From the NCBI GenBank assembly GCA_021792255.1, contig JAJYUZ010000003.1, positions 263,405 to 327,404 of the forward strand: DNA of 64,000 nt, written 5' to 3'. Positions 8,633 through 16,067 of this stretch are shown piece by piece. The DNA is from Thermoplasmata archaeon (lineage in GTDB: Archaea; Thermoplasmatota; Thermoplasmata; Thermoplasmatales; GCA-001856825). The notes beneath the pieces are model-generated. The model had not been told where the DNA came from. It saw nothing but the letters and a program-made list of their open reading frames with translations, and did no database searches. The stretch's first letter is position 1; every line of letters starts with the position of its first letter. Made by a program: the position numbers and the translations under genes.

Positions 8633-9760
8633 CTAGTTCTTAAGGAGAGCTTTTGCGATTACTATTTTCCTGACTTCTGTGGTTCCAGCTCCGATCTCGT
8701 AGAGTATTGCATCCCTGAGGTATCTTTCTAGCGGATATTCTTCGGAATATCCATATCCTCCAAATATCTGCAAAGCATCCTTTGTAATACTCGTGGCAGT
8801 TTCCGATGCAAGCATTATCGAAGCAGCTGCAAAGGAAGGGTCAGACACCTTCTCCTTCGCAAGGAAAGCCGCCTTGTAAGCGAGCAGTCTGGCTGCTTCT
8901 AGCCTAGTGAACATGTATGCCAGTTTTTCCTGAATGAGCTCGAACTCCCCAATCTTTTTCCCAAATTGCTCCCTCTGATTGCTGTAGTTCAGAGCTTCAT
9001 CTAATGCTCTTCTTGCAATTCCAAGAGGACCAAATGCTAGAACGGCGCGTTCCGCATTAAGGCCATTGTAGATGATGCTCTTCGCTTGTCCCTCTCCTTT
9101 AATAATTCGTTCCTTTCCGACCCTTATATTCTTAAATGAGACCTCTCCAGTCGGAGAACCCCTCATGCCAAATTTCCTGATTTTCTTTGGAGTTTCGACC
9201 CCGTCTCCTCTTTCTAGGATAAATGCGGAATATGATTTTCCGTTTTTTGCATAGACCAGAAAAACGTCTGCTAGGGGGGCGTTCGTAATGAAGGTCTTTG
9301 AGCCATTTATTTCGTAACCATCTCCCTTACTTTCGTATGTGGTTCTCATGCCACCAAGCGCATCCGAACCAGCTCCAGGCTCTGTGAGGCACAATGAGCC
9401 CATTTTTTCTCCTGACACTAGTCCAGGTAAGTACTTTTCTTTTTGTTCCTTTCCTGCATTTCTGCTGATGTTGTCAGCGACCAGATTATTGTGGGCACCA
9501 TAAGAGAGCCCAAACGATCCTGAATAGTAGGATATCTCCTCCATCGCTACCCCCTCGGTAAGATAATCTAGCCCTGCACCTCCGTACTCTTCCGGTATGG
9601 TGAGACCCAGCATCCCTAGTCTGCCCATCTCTCTGAAAATTTCAACTGGGAATTGATCTTCCCTGTCAATTCTTGCTGCGATGGGTTCTATCTTCTTCAC
9701 TGCGAATTCCTTAATTAAATCTCTAATCGCAATGGTTTCATCCTTGAGTTTGAAATCCAT
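8633..9760 (-). CDS. Acyl-CoA dehydrogenase (FAD)
   Basis: 375 residues, the normal length for a soluble short/medium-chain acyl-CoA dehydrogenase. Visible signatures: GMLGLTIPEEYGGAG, the FAD-binding CLTEPGAGSDA, NGSKTFITNA, and the C-terminal QIFGGYGYSEEYPLERYLRD followed by YEIGAGTTEV, where the YE pair matches the catalytic glutamate region. It oxidises an acyl-CoA to the 2-enoyl-CoA with electrons going to ETF. It is monocistronic here; the divergent MqnA/D-like gene starts 91 bp away. ATG 9760 has GAAGGA just upstream. Chain-length specificity cannot be assigned from sequence alone. A second, more distant paralogue lies at 20842-22077. Confidence 0.93.
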   Translation of the reverse strand: MDFKLKDETIAIRDLIKEFAVKKIEPIAARIDREDQFPVEIFREMGRLGMLGLTIPEEYGGAGLDYLTEGVAMEEISYYSGSFGLSYGAHNNLVADNISRNAGKEQKEKYLPGLVSGEKMGSLCLTEPGAGSDALGGMRTTYESKGDGYEINGSKTFITNAPLADVFLVYAKNGKSYSAFILERGDGVETPKKIRKFGMRGSPTGEVSFKNIRVGKERIIKGEGQAKSIIYNGLNAERAVLAFGPLGIARRALDEALNYSNQREQFGKKIGEFELIQEKLAYMFTRLEAARLLAYKAAFLAKEKVSDPSFAAASIMLASETATSITKDALQIFGGYGYSEEYPLERYLRDAILYEIGAGTTEVRKIVIAKALLKN

Positions 9761-9850
9761 CTTCCTTCATTTCTTTATCTTTATTCCAATTAAATAATTT
9801 CTCCGAGTGAACAAAAGATTATTAGCACCAAGAAAGTATGGAAACATTCG

Positions 9851-10585
9851 ATGGAAATAGCATTTCCAGATGTGCCTGAATATCACTTCATCCTCAGGGG
9901 ATTGTATTCTGACAAGTTCGCTTCTTATCCAAAATTTCAATGCGAAGCCCTTACAGAATTTGGAGATGAACTTACTGCTGATGTTGCCTTTGTCCCTGCA
10001 CCGATTGCAATCCAAAACTCGCACAACTATCTCTTCTTGAGGGCTGGAAATATTTTTTCGTATTACTCTGGTCCGCAGATCCTGTCTGCACAGCCAGACG
10101 TCAAAGAACTCTTTGTAAGTAATGATGACTTTGTCTCCGAATACTACGCAAAAATCCTCCTGAATGACGTAACTGTGAGGAAGGGAGATGGTTTTCCTGC
10201 AATCATGGAACCTAGGATCGCAATGCTGAGGGGGCTGAGCGGGTACCCGAAAATTGACTTATACGGCAAATGGAAATCAGTCGCGAACAACCTCCCTTTC
10301 CCCCTCTATTCCGGATTAATAAAGAAGTCTATTAAGGACCTGAGGGGAATCGTGGAAGGCGCAGTAAATGCATCGATAAAATATGCACTTGACAACTCTC
10401 CTGAGATCATCAAGGATATCGCAACCATGTACGGTATCGAAAACATCGAGATGCTCAAGAGGGTGATGTTTCAGTTCATCAACAAGAATACACTCTCGAT
10501 CTCCGAAGATGAGATACAATCCCTGAAAGCCCTTAATCGTGAAATGGAGACCAGAGGTTACGCTGTTTCCAGCGTGATGTTTTGA
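9851..10585 (+). CDS. MqnA/MqnD-like periplasmic-binding-fold protein (futalosine pathway?)
   Basis: 244 residues without signal peptide. The order of segments follows the MqnA/MqnD (DUF178) family: an N-terminal YHFILRGLYSDKF, then TADVAFVPAPIAIQ (MqnA/D: 'YDV..IS..AY'), LRAGNIFSYYSGPQIL (LRSG..GxGxGP), and PKIDLYGKWKSVANNLPFPL (DLGxxWxxxTGLPxPL). MqnA dehydrates chorismate and MqnD cleaves cyclic dehypoxanthine futalosine in menaquinone synthesis. I cannot tell which step, and a diverged role is possible. The flavin-barrel/UbiA gene 1.5 kb downstream is also a quinone-type prenyltransferase, which supports a quinone role. A TATA-like AAGATTATTA lies at 9814-9823. Confidence 0.55.
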   Translation: MEIAFPDVPEYHFILRGLYSDKFASYPKFQCEALTEFGDELTADVAFVPAPIAIQNSHNYLFLRAGNIFSYYSGPQILSAQPDVKELFVSNDDFVSEYYAKILLNDVTVRKGDGFPAIMEPRIAMLRGLSGYPKIDLYGKWKSVANNLPFPLYSGLIKKSIKDLRGIVEGAVNASIKYALDNSPEIIKDIATMYGIENIEMLKRVMFQFINKNTLSISEDEIQSLKALNREMETRGYAVSSVMF

Positions 10586-10644
10586 GACTCTCAGGGTAGA
10601 GACAAAAACGTACCCTTTAATATCATTAAATTTCATGATGAACG

Positions 10645-11577
10645 ATGGAATATATCGAAGAAATTACGTCCCTTAAGGAGCAGATTTCATTCCGGGGGAT
10701 GATAGATGTCCCGAGTGCAATAGACAATATCGTTATAGCGGGGATGGGGGGTTCAGGAATAGCCGGTAGGATCTTTAAGGAATTCTATACCAAGAAACCA
10801 GTGACATTGGTCCGTTCATACGACATACCGGAGTTCGTCGGTCCGAAGACCCTATTTGTCGCAATTAGTTACTCCGGTAACACAGAAGAAACCCTACTTG
10901 CTACCAAGAAAGCGAGAGAAAAAGGCGCCCAGATCACGGCAATTTCAACAGGAGGAAAACTCGCTGAACTTGTGAAGGACACCGTGATCGTTCCAGACGG
11001 CTATCAACCGAGATCAGCGGTCGGTTACCTTACAATTCCTCTGCTAAGCGGTTTTGAACTGTTCAATGAGCCTGAGTTAGATGTCGCCAAAAAGTTGCTC
11101 ATAAACTCGGATGTGAATGTGAATCCGTATAAGAAATTTGCAGATGAGATCTTTTCCGGGAGCAAGATCCCGGTGATATTTGGCACACCCGGATTCGATA
11201 GCGTTGCATACAGATGGAAAACTCAATTCAACGAGAACGCGAAAGTGCTCGCATACTCCACTTCATTCCCCGAACTGAATCACAATGACACTATGGCTCT
11301 TGAAAACACGTACAGGAAGGACGAATTCTACTTCTTCGTTCTGACTCACAAGCCATTGGAAAAGGAGATCGCTGACAGAATCAGGATCACTTCAAAACTA
11401 TGTAAGTTTGAAATGAAGGAAGTGGAAGGAGAGGGAACTTCGCTGTTTTCGAAAGTATTTACCCTGATACACAAGGGAGACTATATCTCGTATTTCCTTG
11501 CGCAGAAGAGAGGAGTTGACCCGAGGAACGTTGCAGTCATCGAGAATCTCAAGAATGAACTGAGAAAATCAAAATGA
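10645..11577 (+). CDS. Bifunctional phosphoglucose/phosphomannose isomerase
   Basis: 310 residues, typical of the archaeal PGI/PMI family. It interconverts fructose 6-phosphate with glucose 6-phosphate or mannose 6-phosphate. Visible: SIS-domain VIAGMGGSGIAGR, the sugar-phosphate loop AISYSGNTEETL, PRSAVGYLTIPLL, the catalytic ELNHND segment and the C-terminal LAQKRGVDPRNVAVIENLK. TATA-like CTTTAATATC (10615-10624) is about 26 bp before the ATG, so the mRNA is probably leaderless. It is transcribed alone or with the small gene downstream. Confidence 0.93.
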   Translation: MEYIEEITSLKEQISFRGMIDVPSAIDNIVIAGMGGSGIAGRIFKEFYTKKPVTLVRSYDIPEFVGPKTLFVAISYSGNTEETLLATKKAREKGAQITAISTGGKLAELVKDTVIVPDGYQPRSAVGYLTIPLLSGFELFNEPELDVAKKLLINSDVNVNPYKKFADEIFSGSKIPVIFGTPGFDSVAYRWKTQFNENAKVLAYSTSFPELNHNDTMALENTYRKDEFYFFVLTHKPLEKEIADRIRITSKLCKFEMKEVEGEGTSLFSKVFTLIHKGDYISYFLAQKRGVDPRNVAVIENLKNELRKSK

Positions 11578-11674
11578 CTTTTGTGCTGTGAAGCTAGAAG
11601 AGAATTCATTCGATATGCCGCCTAGGACTTAACATAATTATAAATATGTCTTGGATTTAAACCATGAAATCGAG

Positions 11675-12028
11675 ATGACGGTTATTAAAAGGGAAGAGCT
11701 GGTCACTGCCCTGAACGTCATATTCAAACCGTCAGGAATGAACCAAAAGGAAATTGAGGAACTGGCAGACTATGTACTTAGTTTCTTTGGATTTGAAGAC
11801 ACGCTGGTGGACAACATACTGTCACAGCAAGACAGGGATGTATTCTATACGTTAGAAGAGACGGGCATTCTATCGACCAGCAGCGAAGATATTACCCTCA
11901 TGAAGGGGAAGACCTGGAGAATTCACTACTGGCACATCAACGATTTGAAGATCAAGAACATCCTCAGCACGAGAAAAGAGGGTGAAGAGAATATCTACGA
12001 CAAGATTTTCAGAGAAGAGCTCAAGTAA
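11675..12028 (+). CDS. Conserved small hypothetical protein
   Basis: About 117 residues, soluble, acidic, with no motif I can name. It has a helical N-terminal half (NQKEIEELADYVLSFFGFED) and a C-terminal segment (LMKGKTWRIHYWHINDLKIK) that looks like a small winged-helix or dimerisation module. Thermoplasmata genomes carry similarly sized conserved proteins of unknown function. ATG 11675 is favoured because a TATA-like TAATTATAAAT lies at about 11635-11646. It sits between pgi/pmi and the UbiA fusion on the same strand but has its own promoter. Confidence 0.65.
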   Translation: MTVIKREELVTALNVIFKPSGMNQKEIEELADYVLSFFGFEDTLVDNILSQQDRDVFYTLEETGILSTSSEDITLMKGKTWRIHYWHINDLKIKNILSTRKEGEENIYDKIFREELK

Positions 12029-12097
12029 GGAGCGCGTGTAAACCGGCAATCAAGTAGAGATTGTGTTCAGGAGAGACTCTTGCCGTTTGCTCAAGCT

Positions 12098-12104
12098 ATT
12101 TATA
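12098..12104 (+). promoter_or_regulatory. TATA-like element for the UbiA fusion gene
   Basis: ATTTATA is centred 26 bp before ATG 12127. This argues that the in-frame codons back to 12061 are not translated and that the mRNA is leaderless. Confidence 0.55.
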
Positions 12105-12126
12105 CGGATTTTCCCTTCTCAGATTA

Positions 12127-13476
12127 ATGGAAAACGAAGTACTCAACCTTCTTAGGAAAGGAAGGACAATGGTGCTCTCGACATATGGGGAGAGCCCCTG
12201 GTCTGCTAAGGTTTTCTATGCGCTCGAAGGTGGTCTTGTTTTCCTAGTGGAAAAGGGCAGCTTGACTCTCAGAAACATTCAGAAGAATGATAACACTGTA
12301 TTCACCATCGACTTTGATACTCCGGATGTCTTCGTCCAAGGGACGGGGAGAGTCACGATTATGGGCGAGCCCAAAGATTTCCATACGGAAAGGGGCACTC
12401 TTCTTTACAAGGTCCCTGAAGATACTCTTTTCGTCAAGTCAGGACACGTCCTTTTGGCGAAACTTTCTCCCGACAATATCAGGTTTAGCGATTTCAGGGC
12501 ACAGCCAAAAAAGACCGATGTGAAGTTCAAGCCTGAGGAATTCATTGAAAGGAAAACGTTCCGATACTGGAGAGCTCTTCGACCGTGGTCCTTCCAGCAG
12601 AGCGTGACCTCCCTCATATTTGGCGCGCTGCTAGCGTTTCAAGTCAGTTTTTCGTATCCCATCAATCTCTATCTTCTCGTACTCTCGGTTATCGCTTTAG
12701 TAATGGTACACGGAGCGTTCAACGCTTACAGCGACTATTTCGACTTTACACTAAAGACCGATAAACCTGAAGGAATGGGTTCTGCCGGAGCGAGGGTGCT
12801 GATAGATCGTTTAATCCCTACAAACAGATTCCTCTCCTTTACTACTGGAATCCTTGTTATAGGACTGGCACTTGGAATTTACCTAGTAGTCCTAAGACCA
12901 CAGATTCTTCCCTATGTAATAATCGGTGCGGTCGCTGGCCTGCTTTATGGCCTCCCCAAGTTCGGATGGAAGAGAATTGCGCTCGGGGACCTAGCCGTTT
13001 TCTTAGCCTTTGGGCCAGGAATATTCCTGGGATCCCTTGTTCTTCAAGGTGGTCAGGTGGGTATTCCCCAGCTTCTCATTTCTTTCTCCCTGGGGATGAT
13101 AATAGTTGCGATTCTTCATGGAAACAACTGGAGGGACATCAATGATGACAAGGAAGCGGGGATCAAAACCGTCGCTCTCTACCTTGGCGACAAGGGGTCC
13201 CTGATCTATTACGTCACTCTAATCTGGGTTTCCTACCCCTTGTTTGTTGTATCGGTAGTCCTTGAGCCAAGATTGTTCCCGATATTGGGTGCTCTTCTGA
13301 CCATACCGTGGGCGATAAGGCTCACAAAAATAGCCAGAAACTCCAAGAACATGAAGAGAAACCTTCTGGACATGCTGACAGCGGGCTTCACTTCCCTCCA
13401 CATTTACTTCTCTGTCGTATTCCTCACTGCATTCCTTGCAATCGTTTACTACTTCCCTTCGTTCCACTTGCCGTAG
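12127..13476 (+). CDS. Flavin-split-barrel / UbiA prenyltransferase fusion
   Basis: 449 residues. The first ~125 residues resemble the pyridoxamine-phosphate-oxidase-like FMN-binding split barrel (TMVLSTYGESPWSAKVFYAL, then VFTIDFDTPDVFVQGTGRV). The rest is an integral membrane UbiA/MenA prenyltransferase with both Asp-rich motifs: NAYSDYFD (N199, D203, D206) and NNWRDINDD (D337, D341), plus about eight membrane segments. MenA-like enzymes prenylate dihydroxynaphthoate or a related aromatic acceptor at the membrane. The fusion suggests the soluble domain reduces or protects the substrate, which is inference. ATG 12127 is set by ATTTATA at 12098-12104, 26 bp upstream. Confidence 0.85.
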   Translation: MENEVLNLLRKGRTMVLSTYGESPWSAKVFYALEGGLVFLVEKGSLTLRNIQKNDNTVFTIDFDTPDVFVQGTGRVTIMGEPKDFHTERGTLLYKVPEDTLFVKSGHVLLAKLSPDNIRFSDFRAQPKKTDVKFKPEEFIERKTFRYWRALRPWSFQQSVTSLIFGALLAFQVSFSYPINLYLLVLSVIALVMVHGAFNAYSDYFDFTLKTDKPEGMGSAGARVLIDRLIPTNRFLSFTTGILVIGLALGIYLVVLRPQILPYVIIGAVAGLLYGLPKFGWKRIALGDLAVFLAFGPGIFLGSLVLQGGQVGIPQLLISFSLGMIIVAILHGNNWRDINDDKEAGIKTVALYLGDKGSLIYYVTLIWVSYPLFVVSVVLEPRLFPILGALLTIPWAIRLTKIARNSKNMKRNLLDMLTAGFTSLHIYFSVVFLTAFLAIVYYFPSFHLP

Positions 13477-13495
13477 TGCAGATTAAGGAAGGTGT

Positions 13496-14062
13496 TTAAC
13501 TCTTTTTGGACTTTTGAACCAGAACTTCGGCGACCAAGTTGCTCAGCAGTTCTCTCATGAACTTGATTGCGTTCTCATCTGCGAACTCTCCTTTTTCGTT
13601 TATCTTCTTGTCTACGAAGTTGATTATCACTTCTGGTCTGTTTATGATCCTCGAATCCAAAAAAACGAATGACTGTCTAAGGTGATATTGTGCTCTGGAT
13701 CCTCCCATCATACCGGTAGAGGAACTCATTATGGCCCCTATCTTCGTTGCAAACACGTTGTTCGGTACCGATGCCCAATCTATTACATTCTTCAAGAAGC
13801 CCGGCACTGAATAATTGTACTCCGGGGTAACAATTAGAAAACCATCCGACTCGAGGACGAGTTTCTTGAACTCGATTACCGATTTGTCCGGTTCTTTAAC
13901 GTAATCCGAGTTGAATACTGGGATCGTGGAGATATCTGCGATTCGAAGGCTTGATCCACCAGGCATGAGGTCAGCTGCCTTCTCAAGTACCTTACGACTG
14001 AACGATCCTTTTCTGAGGCTGCCTCCTATTCCGACGATCACTACTTCGTTTTCTGCGTTCAT
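13496..14062 (-). CDS. NAD(P)H-dependent FMN reductase family protein
   Basis: About 188 residues with a flavodoxin-like fold: VIVGIGGSLRKGSFSRKVLE (FMN phosphate-binding loop), VTPEYNYSVPGFLKNVIDW (the family signature PEYNxSxPGxLKNxIDW) and SSSTGMMGGSRAQYHLR. These enzymes use NAD(P)H to reduce FMN, quinones, chromate or azo compounds; substrate unknown here. ATG 14062 is chosen because TTATTAAAT (14083-14091) lies 26 bp upstream; in-frame ATGs at 14083 and 14119 would overlap the promoter. It ends 20 bp from the convergent UbiA fusion. Confidence 0.9.
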   Translation of the reverse strand: MNAENEVVIVGIGGSLRKGSFSRKVLEKAADLMPGGSSLRIADISTIPVFNSDYVKEPDKSVIEFKKLVLESDGFLIVTPEYNYSVPGFLKNVIDWASVPNNVFATKIGAIMSSSTGMMGGSRAQYHLRQSFVFLDSRIINRPEVIINFVDKKINEKGEFADENAIKFMRELLSNLVAEVLVQKSKKS

Positions 14063-14214
14063 GTTAAAGAATTCAGAATTCATTATTAAATTTCTCCCAT
14101 CTAGAGTTACAAATTTCAAAACACCTTCATCTGGAATGTCGCTCCTCTCGGTGATTCTTATTTGTCGCTTTTTTCCAAGCCAAAGTAATTAATTAAAGAT
14201 TGTTTGTGACAATT

Positions 14215-15021
14215 ATGGAAGATGACTTCCCAAAAATCGATTATAGGGAAATTGGATCGACGGGAGAGAGAGTATCAATAATGGGGCTCGGGACATATGG
14301 CATAAGCAACTATGAAAAAGCTCAGGAGGCTTTTGTCTATGCAATCGAGAGAGGTGTGAATCTAATTGATACTGCTGAGATCTATAACACGGAGGATTTT
14401 GTGGGAGAAGTAATAAAGAGAGTCGGAAGGGATAGGCTGTTCATAACGACAAAGGTGTCGCCAAAGAATCTGGTTTCTAAAGAGAGTACGCTCAGCGCTG
14501 CTAAGGGTTCCCTGAAAAGACTTGGAATAAAGGAAGTCGATCTGATTCTCATTCATTGGCCCAACGATAGCATGAGTATAAGTGACCAGGTCAAGAATAT
14601 TGAATCCGTGCTTACAGAGGGCCTGACTCGACATATAGGTGTGAGCAATTTCTCGGTCGAACAGATGGAAGAAGCAAGACATTCGACGAGGTCAGCAGAA
14701 ATTGTCTGCAATCAGGTAAAATACAATATATCTGAGAAGGAAATCGAGAAGGACGTTCTTCCATATTGCGAGAAGAATCATATGACCGTTGTGGCTTACA
14801 CCCCAATAAACAAGGGCAAGTTATCGAAAACTGGACAGGTAAAGGAGATAAGTAGGAAATCAGGAAAGACATCAATTCAAATAGCCTTGAATTTTCTGAT
14901 GAGTCGATCAAACGTCATTCCGATACCGAAAACCGAAAGTCTGGATCACATGAAGGAAATAATTGGATCAATGGGATGGAAACTGACTCAAGAGGAAAGA
15001 AACGTTATCGAAGGAACATAG
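14215..15021 (+). CDS. Aldo/keto reductase
   Basis: 268 residues, a TIM-barrel NADPH-dependent carbonyl reductase. It shows GLGTYGISNY, GVNLIDTAEIYNTEDFVGE (catalytic Asp and Tyr), FITTKVSPKN (catalytic Lys), VDLILIHWPND (catalytic His), IGVSNFSVEQM and the NADPH-binding IPIPKTESLDHMKE. The substrate cannot be predicted. ATG 14215 is preferred over upstream TTG/GTG because the AT-rich TAATTAATTAAAG at 14187-14199 is at TATA distance. It is monocistronic and divergent from the FMN reductase. Confidence 0.93.
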   Translation: MEDDFPKIDYREIGSTGERVSIMGLGTYGISNYEKAQEAFVYAIERGVNLIDTAEIYNTEDFVGEVIKRVGRDRLFITTKVSPKNLVSKESTLSAAKGSLKRLGIKEVDLILIHWPNDSMSISDQVKNIESVLTEGLTRHIGVSNFSVEQMEEARHSTRSAEIVCNQVKYNISEKEIEKDVLPYCEKNHMTVVAYTPINKGKLSKTGQVKEISRKSGKTSIQIALNFLMSRSNVIPIPKTESLDHMKEIIGSMGWKLTQEERNVIEGT

Positions 15022-15394
15022 CTGGAAATGACCGATCTACTGACAAATTCACACATTTTCACAGATTGCTTTCCATCAGGGACTTCATTGTATTGTCGGT
15101 GTAACTTGGGTCGGTAGAGAAAGTCTGATGCAATTATCTTACTCCGTTTAAAATAGTGTGAAGTACACCTCGCTGCGCACTTTAATTTTCAGCGTTTCAA
15201 TAGTAAGGATTAGCTAAACTTCGTGAAGTCAAAGTAGCCCCTGACACCAACAGTGGAAGAATGATAAAGCAAAGAAGAAGAGTGTTTTAGAAACATTGTA
15301 GAATTTTTAGATTTTGCTTTTGACCAGTTGCAATGACAGGTGGAGATTGTTCATAATTGTGGATGACTTCCCCATGATTTACCGCATCTTCATT
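15022..15394. other. Intergenic region, no gene recognised
   Basis: About 370 bp between convergent genes (aldo/keto reductase and the small membrane protein). I see no coding frame, tRNA or strong inverted repeat. Confidence 0.5.
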
Positions 15395-15682
15395 TTACTG
15401 TGAGATGAACAGGTAGAGAAGCAGGAATGCAACGAGGGATACTGCATTAATGCCGAGAAGTGGCAGTGCAACCCCTGAACCGTACCTGTATGAGAATCCC
15501 ACGCTGACGGAAACTACTAGCAAGGAGTATAGAAGCATGAGGGCAGAGAATAAAAAGAGCGTTCTGGTCACCCGAGCACGTGTTCTCCTATAAGTCCCGT
15601 GAGTCATCGCCACTATTAGCGCAAATAGCACAATCTCTGCCGCCCCTATGACTATATTCCCTATCCAGTAAACTCCTATCAC
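15395..15682 (-). CDS. Small three-helix membrane protein
   Basis: 95 residues with three predicted membrane spans (about 5-25, 38-60 and 68-93) separated by a basic loop (THGTYRRTRARVTR). Such small membrane proteins are commonly encoded next to winged-helix regulators in archaea and may anchor or modulate them; that is analogy, not proof. GTG 15682 follows the regulator's TAG stop with no spacer, so translation is coupled. No enzymatic motif. Confidence 0.7.
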   Translation of the reverse strand: MIGVYWIGNIVIGAAEIVLFALIVAMTHGTYRRTRARVTRTLFLFSALMLLYSLLVVSVSVGFSYRYGSGVALPLLGINAVSLVAFLLLYLFISQ

Positions 15683-16015
15683 CTAAATGCCCCCTATACT
15701 CTGTAGCGCACGAAAGGAAGCTTCGATGTACTCTTTCATTCCTTCAATTATGTAGAAGAGGGAGTTATACCTCCTGAAATCACCTTCAACAACATTATTC
15801 TTTATTAGTACTGAAAGGTGGTGTTCTACCGTCCTGTAGTTAACGTTGAGCACGTTGCTCAGCTCGTTCTTATTCATGGGTCTTTCTCTAAGCATCAACA
15901 CTATCCTGCTCCTCAATGCGCCACCCCTGGAGTAGAGGAAAAGATAATAGAAGAGTCTCCTGATCTCCTTGTCATCGATACTGAAATCGATATTAGATCC
16001 TCCAGGGAATCGCAT
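15683..16015 (-). CDS. Winged-helix transcriptional regulator (ArsR-like)
   Basis: 110 residues. A winged HTH spans about 30-100: LRSRIVLMLRERPMNKNELS, then VNYRTVEHHLSVLIKNNVVE, typical of ArsR/MarR-like archaeal regulators. No metal-binding cysteines are seen. The AT-rich ATAAATTAATAAAG at about 16035-16050 is at TATA distance from ATG 16015. It is translationally coupled to the small membrane protein and lies 52 bp downstream of the triple-repeat surface protein gene on the same strand, so it may regulate that gene. Confidence 0.8.
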   Translation of the reverse strand: MRFPGGSNIDFSIDDKEIRRLFYYLFLYSRGGALRSRIVLMLRERPMNKNELSNVLNVNYRTVEHHLSVLIKNNVVEGDFRRYNSLFYIIEGMKEYIEASFRALQSIGGI

Positions 16016-16067
16016 CGCATCACTCGCATGTTGAACTCCTTTATTAATATAAATTAGAAAAAAAAGT

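Noticed and set aside
12061..12126. Upstream extension of the UbiA fusion gene
   Set aside because: The TATA element at 12098-12104 lies inside it, so it would not be transcribed.
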